This document shows, one piece after another, positions 48,101-56,282 of a stretch of 64,000 nt of DNA; within the stretch, counting starts at the first letter, position 1, and each line of letters starts with the position of its first letter. The notes beneath the pieces were generated by a model. It searched no databases, was not told the DNA's origin, and saw only the letters and a list, made by a program, of their open reading frames with translations. The position numbers and the translations under genes were made by a program. Source of the stretch: a virus. The stretch spans positions 1 to 64,000 of IMG/VR virus record IMGVR_UViG_3300035088_000013, one strand, 5' to 3'.

Positions 48101-50416
48101 GGTCCGCGCTACCGCGATCATCGCCTTGGCGAAGTACGGCAGGGCCTGCGCGGTGATCCCGGCCAGCCATTTGAGGAAGTCTTGCCAGTAAGGGGAGGAG
48201 AACTCGGTCAGCAAGATACTCATCGCGCCGCCGATGGCCGCGGACACCTGCTGCGCGAACTGGATCAACGTCGGCATCATCGCGCCGAAGAACCGCTTCA
48301 GCCCCTGCTCGAGCGGCCCGGCGAACCCCTGCGCGGCTTTCAACAGCCCGGAGAAATCCAGCGACCGCAAGTACTTGACCAGCGACGCGGCGGCGGGGGT
48401 GAGCTTGGCGAGTTTCTTCGCCGCGTCGTCGGCGGCGGTCCCGGTCCCGGCGAGGGCGACGTTCTGCTGCTGCTGGGCGCGGGTGACCGCGCGTTCCGCG
48501 TCGGCGACCGATTGGGCGGCCTGCACACGCTGGTAGGCGGCGTCGGACTCGGCCTTCGCCAAGGCCTTACGCGCGTCGGCGATCTTGGTAGCGCCGTCCT
48601 GCTCGACCTGGACCTGGTCTTTGATGGCCTTCGCGTACACGGCGCGCCGGTCGGCCAGCTCCTTCTCCGCCTTCAGCTCGGCTTGCTTCGCGGCGACGAC
48701 CCGGTCCGAGCCTTCGATGCCTTGCTTGTCCTGCTTGGCTTTCTCCTCGCCGAGCCGTTTCGCCTGGGTCTGGAGATCGTCGTTCTGCGTGGACAGCCGG
48801 TCGTAGTTGAGTTGCGCCTGGTCGCGTTGGGCTTTCGTCGACGCCGGGTTCGCCAGAACCTCGTTGAGGTTCTGTTGCGCGGCGGCCAGATCGAGGGCGT
48901 TCTGCCGCTGGTCCTCACTGTTGTGGGCGATCTGGGAGGCGAGGTCTTCCTCATCGCGGCGGGCCTGCTCGCGGGCGTCGTTGACGGCCTGCTGGGCGGC
49001 GGCGACGTCGAGGGTGGCCTGTTTGACCGCGTTGTAGGCGTCGCGGGTGCGCGCGGCGGCGGCCTGCTCGTCGGCGGCGACCTGCTTGGCGACGGTGCCC
49101 ACATTTTTGCGGGCGTCGGCGACCTGCTGGTCGGCGGCCTGGGCCTGCCGGGCGGCGGACACCTTGGTCCGGGCCAAATTCCGTTCGGCGTCGGCGGCGG
49201 CGTTGGTGTCCTGGACCGATTTCGCCGCGGTGCGGCCTTGCTGGGTTTGCGCTTTCCCGACCGCCATGTAGGCGGCGATGATCGGGGTGAGTCCGGCGAG
49301 CAGCACCCCGAACGCCCCGGCGGCCACGGCGATACCGATCCCGATCGCGCCGAGGATCGGCACGACCGCGGCGAGGGCCGGGACGAGGACGGCGGCGATC
49401 AGCCCGCCGACGGCGATCATGGCTCCGAACTTGATCGCCACCCCCGATGCGGCGAAGTCGAGGACTTTCATCGCCCCGGCGGCCAGCAGCGCCGACGCTG
49501 TGACGCCGGTGAGCTGGGTCTCGACCTCGGCGAGTTTCGCGGAGGCCGCGCCGACGTCGGCGTCGATGTTGACGTGCCCGGACCGCTTGAGCAGCTCCAG
49601 CTCCGCGATCAGCTCCGCGACCTTCGCCTTCGCGGCGGCGGCGTCGATGTCGACCCCGATCCGCTGGGACGAGAGGGTCGCGAGGGATGCTTTGATCTCG
49701 GCGATCTTCTCTTCGGCCGGGGACGCGTCGACGCCGGGCCGGATGTCGGGCAGCGTCTTGTTCGCGGCCTCGAGGGCGGCGCGCAGCTTCGTCGCGAACG
49801 CGCCCTCGTCGACCTGTGGTTCGACCTGCGGGGTGGCGTGCTCGCGGCCGAGGGCCTTCAGCTCGGCGTGCAACGCGGTCAGCTCCGCCATCGTCTTGAC
49901 CGCGTTGGTGTCGATCCGGATGTCGGGGTGCTCGGTTTTGAGTTTCTCGATCTCCCGGGCGAGGGCGGAGGACTGCTGCCGCAACAGCTGCAGTTTCGCG
50001 ACGGCCTCGTCGGTGTCGATGTCGACGCCGATCTGTTTGTTGGCCAACTCCAGCAGCTCTTTACGGATGTGGGCGGCCTTCTTGTCGACGTCGCTGGAGT
50101 CGGCGGTCAAGGTGACCTGGGGGAGGCCCTTGACCGCCTTGGCGACACCCGCCTTGAGCTTGGCGGCGAAGTGGTCGCCGAAGTCGTGCCCGGCTCCGTC
50201 GGCCTCGGCGGCGATGCCCCGGCGGGTGTCGCGGACGCCCCGGATGATGCTGGAGGACACCTGGCGGCCGATCGGCGCGGCGATGCGGCGGCCGAGCTGC
50301 TCGCCGGTGGTGGCGGCCTGGGCGTCGAGCTGGCGGCGGACGGCTTCGCCGAAGCCGCGGGCGTTGGGTACGACATCGACTTCGACCTGGCCGATGTGCT
50401 CGTCGGGGGAGGTCAC
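45104..50416 (-). CDS. Tail tape measure protein with NlpC/P60-like C-terminal segment
   Basis: 1770 residues, GTG 50416 behind AGGGGAGGGGA. Residues 1-330: helical with many D-x-D-E-A. Residues about 320-390: a hydrophobic region of several TM-like helices. Residues 390-650: a long Ala/Gln/Arg coiled coil. Residues about 1000-1240: five to six W-rich repeats (W-Q-N-V-V-I-P-A-F, I-W-A-A-I-Q). Near residue 1560 D-C-S-G-L-V-G-N-L-W resembles the catalytic Cys of NlpC/P60 enzymes, with a downstream H-A-E-A-Y. Length implies a long tail. Confidence 0.9.
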   Translation of the reverse strand: MTSPDEHIGQVEVDVVPNARGFGEAVRRQLDAQAATTGEQLGRRIAAPIGRQVSSSIIRGVRDTRRGIAAEADGAGHDFGDHFAAKLKAGVAKAVKGLPQVTLTADSSDVDKKAAHIRKELLELANKQIGVDIDTDEAVAKLQLLRQQSSALAREIEKLKTEHPDIRIDTNAVKTMAELTALHAELKALGREHATPQVEPQVDEGAFATKLRAALEAANKTLPDIRPGVDASPAEEKIAEIKASLATLSSQRIGVDIDAAAAKAKVAELIAELELLKRSGHVNIDADVGAASAKLAEVETQLTGVTASALLAAGAMKVLDFAASGVAIKFGAMIAVGGLIAAVLVPALAAVVPILGAIGIGIAVAAGAFGVLLAGLTPIIAAYMAVGKAQTQQGRTAAKSVQDTNAAADAERNLARTKVSAARQAQAADQQVADARKNVGTVAKQVAADEQAAAARTRDAYNAVKQATLDVAAAQQAVNDAREQARRDEEDLASQIAHNSEDQRQNALDLAAAQQNLNEVLANPASTKAQRDQAQLNYDRLSTQNDDLQTQAKRLGEEKAKQDKQGIEGSDRVVAAKQAELKAEKELADRRAVYAKAIKDQVQVEQDGATKIADARKALAKAESDAAYQRVQAAQSVADAERAVTRAQQQQNVALAGTGTAADDAAKKLAKLTPAAASLVKYLRSLDFSGLLKAAQGFAGPLEQGLKRFFGAMMPTLIQFAQQVSAAIGGAMSILLTEFSSPYWQDFLKWLAGITAQALPYFAKAMIAVARTVAGLLKAFAPVAGPIGKGFLDILQKIAVWADNLGQSKGFQDFLAYAMAELPKVGALLKSMFGAVKNLIIALAPIGDWALGFFTKLFDYIAGIDTGTLTTILGFLIGGAAAIAGLASVAKVITVLNTVGGAIKGIATFLGLVPPAAGAAAASVEGAGTAAVAAEGAAAAGAEGMGAAFTAALGPIGLIIAAVVAIGVGLVVLYKKNQAFRDFVDRTWKAISGFIVMAWQNYILPALKAVGDFIMTKLVPVLLWLWQNVVIPAFQGIWAAVKLYWGYLQILFKIWWAFMSQVLAPVFVWLWQNVIVPAFAGIWAAIQAAWAVIQPVLQAIWGFITGTLAPIFVWLWQSVIVPAFAGIWAAIQAAWSVIQVVLQAIWWFISNVLAPIFLWFWQTIILRAWQGIQLAISVAWGIIRIIFGIIRLWVEGIIAPMFMALWHGVIEPVFTGIWTVIKWAWGLIKFIFDAVKTYVSTVLGPIFTWFRDHVITPVWDAVHAKISEIWDKVKIVFDIISTYIQTKVAPLFGQGVEAIKTAWSKLQDIMKEPVRFVIETVINKGIIGTLNDVGTALHVPDFQITPIKLPKGFAVGGPVRGPGTGTSDSILARLSDDEHVWTAAEVAAIGGHDNMLKLRRAALAGRLSELAGFAAGGAVNVRPRIGADGLPGYAGGGGVFGWIGDKAKTVGKVVSDFAGAALDAVKDPRKFLTNLADKLMAQIPFQDSEWFKLLAGIPKRITDVAVTWLKKITGSYTQPGDTKPWTGTLSPDPMLKSMQEWALGQRGKTYLWSAVGPDRYDCSGLVGNLWALATGNSLYRRYMTTAGMGAGRYGMEKGPGRFTIYLKKGSHTAANIDGLHAEAYHGNGTPLAIGHVGTRLSYYDDILHLPGLASGGQVSPSILNAPYDERLKAFLRFGWPEPGIGIPSFDRGGLLPDTRRYPGQVMPVYHGSATPDAVLTDQQWTDMHTLARAAAGWGARGGLNIENYHEHGADPSVVARDLDWLARGLG

Positions 50417-50443
50417 GGCGGGTGATCCCCTCCCCTCGGGTCG

Positions 50444-51483
50444 CTATTCAGGTGGTGGTGGGTGTTGCGGGCCGCCGCGCAGCTGCTGGCGTAGCCAGTT
50501 CCGTTCGGCGGGGCCGAGCTGTTTCGGGGGTGCGGCGGCGATGTGCGCGGGCATGTCCGGCCCGTCTGAGACGGCGCTGGCGGCTGCGGCGCGGCGCAGC
50601 CGCATGGTGGTGAGGAAGTCCCGCCCGGCCGGGCTCAGGCGGCGTTTCGCGGACGGGGCGACCCCGGGGCGCGGGTATTGGGCGGGGCGTGCGGGTTTAC
50701 CGCCTTGGGCGTGGTAGACGGCATACCGCAGCCAGCGGATCTCGTCGACGATCATGCCCAAATGCATGTCGGTGTTGGAGTACGGCCCGTACCCGGCCCA
50801 CTCGCCGTCCTCGTCGTCGTCGGGTTGGCCTTGGGGGGTGGGGCCGAGGCTGTCGCGGATGGCGGTCTTCATGGCCGACTCCACCGGCAGCCGGTCCAGC
50901 AGCACCCCGAGGCGTCGCCACGTCAGCCGGGACTCACCACCGCAGGGCCGCCACAGATCACGCAGATCGATGCCGTAGTGGAAGGCGAGGTCGCCTTCTA
51001 CCTCCGTCGGCCATTGCGTAAGGAGCCGCGTTGTACGTCGGCTTTTCCCAGGTCCTCACCGGTGAGTTTCTGCCAGACCTCGAGCATTTCCATGACCTCG
51101 TCGACCGTGGGGTCGACCCCGATCCAGATCTTGTAGTCCGGCTCGAACAGGCACAGCTGCGCCCACGCGTCCAGGTTCCCCTCATGCAGCGACGAGAGCG
51201 CGGAGGCCCGCCATTGGCCGCGGGGGATGACGTGGACGAGGTCGCCGTGCGGGCCGAGCGGGACGGCGACGGCCCCGTCGGGGATGTCCTCGAGGACGGT
51301 TTCGGCCTGTGCCGCGGGGACATCCCCGCCGTTGGCGAGGGCGGTCTGCTCTTCGATCCATTTACGGTCACCGTCGGTGAGCGGCGGCCCTTCGACCTTC
51401 GGCTCGGCAGCGGGCGTGGACGGTGGCCGCCGGGCAGGCTGACGCTTCGCGGGTGTGCTCTTACGCGCCGGTGACGTAGCCAT
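50444..51483 (-). CDS. Tail assembly chaperone, long frameshift product
   Basis: Predicted 346-residue fusion made by -1 slippage at GGGAAAA (51049-51043). The first 147 residues come from the 50998-51483 frame. The rest uses the next frame, which is open from the slip site to 50444 and encodes the Y-G-I-D-L-R-D-L-W-R region, then W-R-R-L-G-V-L-L-D-R-L-P. This motif is typical of gpT-type chaperone extensions in siphoviruses. The end stays linked to the tape-measure gene (stop 27 bp before its start). Confidence 0.85.
50998..51483 (-). CDS. Tail assembly chaperone, short form
   Basis: 161 residues, ATG 51483 behind GAGGGGG. N-terminal 45 residues are Pro/Lys/Arg/Ala-rich (K-S-T-P-A-K-R-Q-P-A-R-R); the rest (from about 45) is the folded chaperone part with L-E-D-I-P-D-G-A and V-D-P-T-V-D-E-V-M-E-M-L-E-V-W-Q. 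Works with the long form to guide tape-measure protein during tail assembly. Confidence 0.86.
   Translation of the reverse strand: MATSPARKSTPAKRQPARRPPSTPAAEPKVEGPPLTDGDRKWIEEQTALANGGDVPAAQAETVLEDIPDGAVAVPLGPHGDLVHVIPRGQWRASALSSLHEGNLDAWAQLCLFEPDYKIWIGVDPTVDEVMEMLEVWQKLTGEDLGKADVQRGSLRNGRRR
51043..51049 (-). other. Programmed -1 ribosomal slippage site
   Basis: On the minus strand the frame reads CTG-GGA-AAA-GCC; G-GGA-AAA is a canonical X-XXY-YYZ slippery heptamer. The -1 frame continues open to 50444. Confidence 0.85.
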
Positions 51484-51557
51484 GCATTTTCCCCCTCGAA
51501 ACGGGCCGATCTTCACGATAGGGATCGGGAGGGCCGCCGGTGGGGTTTTCCCCCGGT

Positions 51558-52196
51558 CTACGGCACCACCAGCGCGTCGAGGACGTAGAACCAGTGGATC
51601 GCTACGCCGTCGGTGCCGGGGTAGGCGGTGAACGTGACCCCGTAGGTGAGCGGCGCGCCCGGCGCGGCGGCGAAGTCTTCCTGGCCGGTGACCTCCAATT
51701 GCGGGACGAGCGCGCGCACATGGTTCTTGCCGTCGACGATGTCGAAGTACGCCGCGTACAGCTGGCTGCGGGCGGACCCTTCTTGGATGTCGAACGATCC
51801 GTCGGAGTCGTCGACGGTGATACCGGGGTCGGTCGGTTGTGCCGGGGGGCCGAGCGGCAGCTCGTGGTAGATCGCCAGCGACACCGGGTTGCTCTCGAGG
51901 AACTTGATCGAGAAGGTGGTCGTGCGGGACGTCTTGATGATCCGCACCGGAACGGACGACCCGTACGCGTTGACCTCGTTGGTGTTCACGTTGACGGCGC
52001 GGGTGAGGCCGTCCTCGGTGATCCAGCCGGGGTCGAACCACGGCGGGGTCGGGGCGGCCGGGGCTACGGGCTGCACCGGGTCGGTCAACGCGTCGACGGG
52101 CATGGTGGCTCCGACGTTGGCGAACATCGCCAGGGCGGTACCGGCAGCACCGCCACCACTTATTCCGGCCAGGATCAGATTTCGGTTGGCGGTCAT
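51558..52196 (-). CDS. Major tail (tube) protein
   Basis: 212 residues from ATG 52196 with GGAAGGA upstream; the earlier ATGs at 52223 and 52214 have poorer sites. It starts MTANRNLILAGISGGGAAGT and has R-I-I-K-T-S-R-T-T-T-F-S-I-K-F, the strand pattern of tail-tube proteins. Position before the chaperone pair supports the call. Confidence 0.83.
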   Translation of the reverse strand: MTANRNLILAGISGGGAAGTALAMFANVGATMPVDALTDPVQPVAPAAPTPPWFDPGWITEDGLTRAVNVNTNEVNAYGSSVPVRIIKTSRTTTFSIKFLESNPVSLAIYHELPLGPPAQPTDPGITVDDSDGSFDIQEGSARSQLYAAYFDIVDGKNHVRALVPQLEVTGQEDFAAAPGAPLTYGVTFTAYPGTDGVAIHWFYVLDALVVP

Positions 52197-52291
52197 CCCA
52201 CTGGGTCCTTCCATCGTGGACATGCGGAGGACCCCGACACCGGCACGGTGCGGGGTGGTGAACGCGGCGAGGAGAACTGCTCATGCAGTGG

Positions 52292-52837
52292 TCACGGCGT
52301 GGGGTTGCGGTAGCGGACGTTGAGCCGCACCGCCCCACCGAAGCGACGCACGTCGGAGGCGTCGTCGTAGAACAGCAGCGTCGGGCGGCGCACCTCGGTG
52401 ACCCGGTTGACCCACATGGAGCCGTCGGCGGTGATGTAGCCGCTCGAGTCGAGCAGCGCGGCGCGGGTCTGCGCGGCGATCTGCTTGGCGGTGGTCCGGG
52501 ATCCGGCGTAGCCGTCGTAGTCGATGACGGCGGTGTCATGGGCAGGGACCAGCTGCCCGCCGCCGGGGGTCTCCTGGATCTGCACGATCGGCAGGTGCCG
52601 TTCGATGTCGGCGGGCAGCTCGGTAACCACCCGCACCGTCAAAGCCGGGCCGAGCAGCTCCACAACGAGCCGTTCCACGTCCGAGACGACAGTGTCCGGG
52701 GGAGCCCACCATGATCCGTCGCCGGGGCTCAGCGCGACGGAGACGGACAAACCCCCGGCACCGGTATGACCGGCTACCCCGGTGGGTGCGCCGCCCGCTA
52801 CGCCCGCACTAACGGCCAGCAGCAGGTCGGCGGTCAC
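52292..52837 (-). CDS. Tail terminator/completion protein
   Basis: 181 residues, GTG 52837 overlapping the upstream gene (GTGA). Contains V-S-D-V-E-R-L-V-V-E-L-L and T-A-K-Q-I-A-A-Q-T-R-A-A-L-L, then I-T-A-D-G-S-M-W-V and R-Y-R-N-P-T-P at the end. This resembles the tail terminator family found between connector and tube genes. Role: stops tail tube polymerisation and joins the head. Confidence 0.78.
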   Translation of the reverse strand: MTADLLLAVSAGVAGGAPTGVAGHTGAGGLSVSVALSPGDGSWWAPPDTVVSDVERLVVELLGPALTVRVVTELPADIERHLPIVQIQETPGGGQLVPAHDTAVIDYDGYAGSRTTAKQIAAQTRAALLDSSGYITADGSMWVNRVTEVRRPTLLFYDDASDVRRFGGAVRLNVRYRNPTP

Positions 52838-53193
52838 GGCCGCAAGACCCAGCCCGGGTCTAGGGCTTCACCGTCACCGGCGGCCACGACAGCGGGATCC
52901 CCGACGCCGTCCCCCCTTGGCAGCCCGCCACCTTCGCATTCGAGGCCGGGGCCGCCGGGCACGGGCGGGGGACCAGGTGGAACGGGGTAGGGGTGGGGGC
53001 CAGGCTCAGGGTGGGGAGTGGGTACAGGCTTCGGGCCAGGTACCGGCGGCACCGTCGGTGCCGACTTGTCGGTGTATCGGACGCGGCCTTCCCGCACGAG
53101 TACAGAAGCCTCATAGCGTGGCATCTCCTTGGTGGTGCCGATCTCGGCGAGGTTCGGCGAGTAGACGACCAGCACCGTCACGTTCTCGTCCAC
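52834..53193 (-). CDS. Proline-rich connector-region protein
   Basis: 119 residues, GTG 53193 (GGGGGT upstream). The first 40 residues are folded (V-L-V-V-Y-S-P-N-L-A-E-I); residues 45-85 are P-x repeats (P-G-P-K-P-V-P-T-P). The tail end reads G-D-G-V-G-D-P, but a +1 frame has a more natural ending (S-G-I-P-L-S-W-P-P-V-T-V-K-P), so a frame change near 52920 is possible. Lies between connector genes and the tail terminator. Confidence 0.62.
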   Translation of the reverse strand: MDENVTVLVVYSPNLAEIGTTKEMPRYEASVLVREGRVRYTDKSAPTVPPVPGPKPVPTPHPEPGPHPYPVPPGPPPVPGGPGLECEGGGLPRGDGVGDPAVVAAGDGEALDPGWVLRP

Positions 53194-53236
53194 GAGTGGA
53201 CCCCCGTTCGTGGGTTGCTGTGGTTGAGGACTCTTG

Positions 53237-53494
53237 CTAGGTGGAGCGGGTTTGTGGACCGGCGGCCTCGAACAACGCCTTGTACTGGTCGCTGGTGATC
53301 CGCGGGTCGATCTCCACCTGTTTCCACGAGTTCGGGTCGACGTCCGGCTCGTCGTCGTGGACGCCGTACTGTTGGGCCAGGGTCGGCCGCGGCGGCAACG
53401 GCGGCCACGAGCGGGCGGTGAAGTCGTCGCACACCTGCTGAAGGGTGAGCCGCCGGTTGGCCAGATCGTCGAGCAGCTGCTTCACCGTCGCCAC
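53237..53494 (-). CDS. Late paralogue of the early protein at 28429
   Basis: 85 residues, GTG 53494 behind GGGAG. V-K-Q-L-L-D-D-L, W-P-P-L-P-P-R-P-T-L-A-Q-Q-Y-G-V, S-W-K-Q-V and A-A-G-P-Q-T-R match the early protein at 28429-28701 along its whole length. Here it sits in the virion cluster, behind the Zeta-like gene. Its presence in both gene programmes is unusual. Confidence 0.83.
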   Translation of the reverse strand: MATVKQLLDDLANRRLTLQQVCDDFTARSWPPLPPRPTLAQQYGVHDDEPDVDPNSWKQVEIDPRITSDQYKALFEAAGPQTRST

Positions 53495-53507
53495 CGTTTG
53501 TGCTCCC

Positions 53508-54467
53508 TTACTGGCCGATGCGGCCGTTGTTCGCGACCAGGACCGGATCCCTGCCGTCGACCGAGTTGTCGTAGTGCGCCCAATTCGAGAAGCCACTCTT
53601 GAGTCCCTCGAACACGTCCATGTTCACCGTTCTACCGGAGGAGGTCTTCTGCGCGCGGATGATCCGCGGGTCGACATACCGGCCGCCGTGCCCTTCGCCT
53701 TTGAGCCACTTGTTCACGCCCCTCTTGTACCGGCCCATGGCCCGCTGGACACTCTTCTCCACCGGAATGTCCACGAACAGGCCGTCGACCTGGCCGTAGC
53801 CTGCTGCCTTGAGCGCCTTGACCCGGCCGCGTACGGAGCTGTCGGAGCTCATGGTGATGTCCCAGATGACGTTCTTGTGGTCGGCGTACGCCCTCGCCGC
53901 GAGCGCCTTCGCGATGTCGGAGGACTCCTCGTGCACGAGTCCGGCGCGTTCCATCGGGGAGAACTCTTCACCCCCGGGCACCTCGGGCATCAGGCCACGC
54001 TTGGCCAATTCCTCCTTGATGTCATCCGGGTTGATCGTCAGGAACCGGGACTTGTCCACGCCCGCGTGCTTATTGAGCACGCTGCTTTTCCCGGCCCCGC
54101 CCAATCCTCCGGCGATGATCGCCTTGCCCTCGTTCGGCACGTGAGCGGCCTTCGCGTACAGGTCGTCGACGATCTGCCGGTGCACGTCGGCCCGCTCGGC
54201 CGACCACCGGCCGCCATCCATGTGAGTGACGTCGGTCGAGAGGGTCGGCGACACTTCCTTGGCGAGCTTGCCGACCTTCTCGCCGCGCACCGTCAACTGT
54301 TCGTCGGTGAACTGGCCGGTGAGCGGGGTCAGGTGGGTCGTGGTGCCGGTGCTGCCCCGGGTGATGACCTTGATATCCGGGCCGCCCCGGCCGCCGCCGC
54401 CGTGGCCGTGGGAGAACTTCCCCGTCAGATCCCGCGGGTGCAGCGACTCTTCCCAGCGTCTGTTCAT
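53508..54467 (-). CDS. Zeta-toxin-like kinase with shared N-terminal leader
   Basis: 319 residues from ATG 54467 (GGAGGTGCGTCG upstream; ATGA overlap with the previous gene). Residues 1-52 form a leader (W5-E-E, L-H-P-R-D at 9-13, P-D-I-K-V-I-T-R-G at 30-38, L-T-G-Q at 49-52). Kinase core: Walker A G-L-G-G-A-G-K-S-S at about 121-129, N-P-D-D-I-K at 146-151, H-E-E-S-S at 179-183. These fit Zeta/PezT toxins (UDP-GlcNAc kinases) or AAA-like phosphotransferases. Virion-cluster location suggests it travels with the particle. Antitoxin not seen nearby. Confidence 0.85.
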   Translation of the reverse strand: MNRRWEESLHPRDLTGKFSHGHGGGGRGGPDIKVITRGSTGTTTHLTPLTGQFTDEQLTVRGEKVGKLAKEVSPTLSTDVTHMDGGRWSAERADVHRQIVDDLYAKAAHVPNEGKAIIAGGLGGAGKSSVLNKHAGVDKSRFLTINPDDIKEELAKRGLMPEVPGGEEFSPMERAGLVHEESSDIAKALAARAYADHKNVIWDITMSSDSSVRGRVKALKAAGYGQVDGLFVDIPVEKSVQRAMGRYKRGVNKWLKGEGHGGRYVDPRIIRAQKTSSGRTVNMDVFEGLKSGFSNWAHYDNSVDGRDPVLVANNGRIGQ

Positions 54468-54763
54468 CGACGCACCTCCGCGACGGCCCGGGCCAGAACG
54501 CGCCGGGCATGCATGTACCGCGTCCCAAACTCCAGATATGCCGCATATGGGGCGGTATTGAAGACGGTGGCGGAGGCGTAGCCCTTGCTGTTGAGGCCCG
54601 CCCGGTAGTGCCACGACCGGCGGTAGCGGCCGGTCCGCACCGGGGAGAGGTCTTGGGCGCGTTCCTTCACGCGGGCGGCGCGGACCCGCATCGCCTCGAT
54701 CATGTAGGGGGCGCGCAGCATCGCCTGGACACCACCGGGGTAGAGCGTCGTATGGGTAGGCAC
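54464..54763 (-). CDS. HK97 gp10-like head-tail (neck) protein
   Basis: 99 residues from GTG 54763 with AAAGGGGA upstream. S-P-V-R-T-G-R-Y-R-R-S-W, then T-A-P-Y-A-A-Y-L-E-F-G-T is the typical signature of the HK97 gp10 family. Role: tail completion at the connector. ATGA overlap with the Zeta-like gene. Confidence 0.88.
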   Translation of the reverse strand: MPTHTTLYPGGVQAMLRAPYMIEAMRVRAARVKERAQDLSPVRTGRYRRSWHYRAGLNSKGYASATVFNTAPYAAYLEFGTRYMHARRVLARAVAEVRR

Positions 54764-54785
54764 CCCGGTCCCCTTTCCGTTCCGC

Positions 54786-55487
54786 TCAGCCGGTGGTGTG
54801 CACGGCGCGGACGACGACCCCGGCGGTGACACCCAAAACCGGCTCGGTGATCACGGTGGGTTCTCCGTCGATCGACCAGCGGGCCCCGCCGATCAGCAGC
54901 CGGTCGATGGCCTTCACCTTCGTGCCGGGCGGGAACACCACGGTGCGGGACCGGGTGACCCTCGAGTCGCCGGTGGCGGTCGAGGTGGCCGATTGGTCGA
55001 GTTGGCCGAGGGTCACCCCGCGGACCTTGACCGGGGTCTCCCCGTACACGTCGTTGCCGTAGGCGTCCCGGCCGGTCACGACCCGCCGCAAGACGGTGAC
55101 CGTGACCCCGCCGATCGGGGTCGGCGCGTTCCCGCCGACCCGGATCTGGGCTTCGAGGTGCGCGGGGACGGGGAACACGGTCGTGGGGCCGCGTTCGGCG
55201 ACGGCCTGGATCGACCCGGACCGGCCGTCGGCGAGGGTGACTTTCGACCCGGTCGGCACATCCGACCCGAGCAGGCAGAACAACCGGATCGTGGTGTCGG
55301 TGACGGTGTCGCGTCCTTGACGGCCGCTCGAGGGGGCCTCGTCGAGCAGGCACCGCAACGGGTAGGCGGGGTCCCACGTGTCGACGTCCCGGTACGGCTG
55401 GACCTGGACGGTGTCGGTGAGCAGCACCAGCGGCACCCGGCCTGCGGTGTGCCTGCCTCGCCCGTTCGTCCGGGCCCGGCCGATCAT
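54786..55487 (-). CDS. Head closure (stopper) protein
   Basis: 233 residues, ATG 55487 overlapping the adaptor stop (TGATG). The C-terminal half has T-G-R-D-A-Y-G-N-D-V-Y, then F-P-P-G-T-K-V and I-G-G-A-R-W-S-I-D-G-E-P-T-V, typical of stopper proteins in actinophage connectors. The first 90 residues are a separate, less conserved domain. Confidence 0.78.
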   Translation of the reverse strand: MIGRARTNGRGRHTAGRVPLVLLTDTVQVQPYRDVDTWDPAYPLRCLLDEAPSSGRQGRDTVTDTTIRLFCLLGSDVPTGSKVTLADGRSGSIQAVAERGPTTVFPVPAHLEAQIRVGGNAPTPIGGVTVTVLRRVVTGRDAYGNDVYGETPVKVRGVTLGQLDQSATSTATGDSRVTRSRTVVFPPGTKVKAIDRLLIGGARWSIDGEPTVITEPVLGVTAGVVVRAVHTTG

Positions 55488-56260
55488 CAGCGCACCCACG
55501 GGGGTTGCGGGTTCAGCCCGGCAGCGCGCAGGATGTCGGCGGCCTGCGACGGGAGGCGGGTCGATTGGCCTTTCGCTTGACCGGCGGTGGCGCGGCCGAC
55601 GGAGATCGACCCCGCCGACAAGCTCCCGTACACCGCGAGGGAACCGGCGGGGTCGCCGGTGTCGTTCCACCACGACACGATTTCGCAAACAGCGTCACGG
55701 ACCGCTGCGCGTTGTTCCGGGTCGGAGGGGAAGCCGTTGTCGTCGACGTTGTACCGGGCCGTGAGCAGCATCAAATCGACTTCGCGGGTGGCGTCGGCGA
55801 GCATCCGCTCACAATCCGGGGGCGGGCTGTCCCGCAGGTACGCGGCCAGATCCGCGCTGGTGGCGTACGAGTAGCCGACCGGGTCGGCCAGCCGATCCGG
55901 GGCGACCGTGACCTCGTGGACGATGCGGCCGTTGCCGGTGCCGGTGACGGTCCACACGTGATACCACAAGCCGCCGACGTCGTAGGGGGCGACGACCGCC
56001 GTCCATATCTTGCCGCCTTGGGAGCTGGTCGCGGTCATCGGCAGCACCCGCCGGGTCATGCTGTCCGGCAGCGGCGGAATCGGCGGCCCGGGCGGCGGCG
56101 TAGGCGGGATCGGCGGTGCCGGTGCCGGGGGGAACGGTGACACGGGCGGGCCGGGGGGTGCCTGCACCGGCGGGGAGTACACGACCAGCGACGCAACCGT
56201 CGAACCGTCGAACCGGTCCAGCTCGAGCCGGGCGACCTGCGCGATACCGACCTCGGGCAT
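55487..56260 (-). CDS. Head-tail adaptor (HK97 gp6-like) with proline-rich N-terminus
   Basis: 257 residues, ATG 56260 behind AAGGAGG. N-terminal 35 residues, then a long P-P-x region (about 35-66), then the adaptor domain: S-Y-A-T-S-A-D-L-A-A-Y-L, R-Y-N-V-D-D-N-G, A-A-V-R-D-A-V-C-E-I-V, S-I-S-V-G-R. The last elements are diagnostic for portal-ring adaptors of the gp6/gp15 type. Confidence 0.85.
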   Translation of the reverse strand: MPEVGIAQVARLELDRFDGSTVASLVVYSPPVQAPPGPPVSPFPPAPAPPIPPTPPPGPPIPPLPDSMTRRVLPMTATSSQGGKIWTAVVAPYDVGGLWYHVWTVTGTGNGRIVHEVTVAPDRLADPVGYSYATSADLAAYLRDSPPPDCERMLADATREVDLMLLTARYNVDDNGFPSDPEQRAAVRDAVCEIVSWWNDTGDPAGSLAVYGSLSAGSISVGRATAGQAKGQSTRLPSQAADILRAAGLNPQPPWVR

Positions 56261-56282
56261 GGTCGCCTCCTTCTCGGCTTTG

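Noticed and set aside
46241-50425. 1394-residue plus-strand frame opposite the tape measure
   Set aside because: Asp/Gly/Val/Arg-rich antisense shadow of the tape-measure gene; no start signal.
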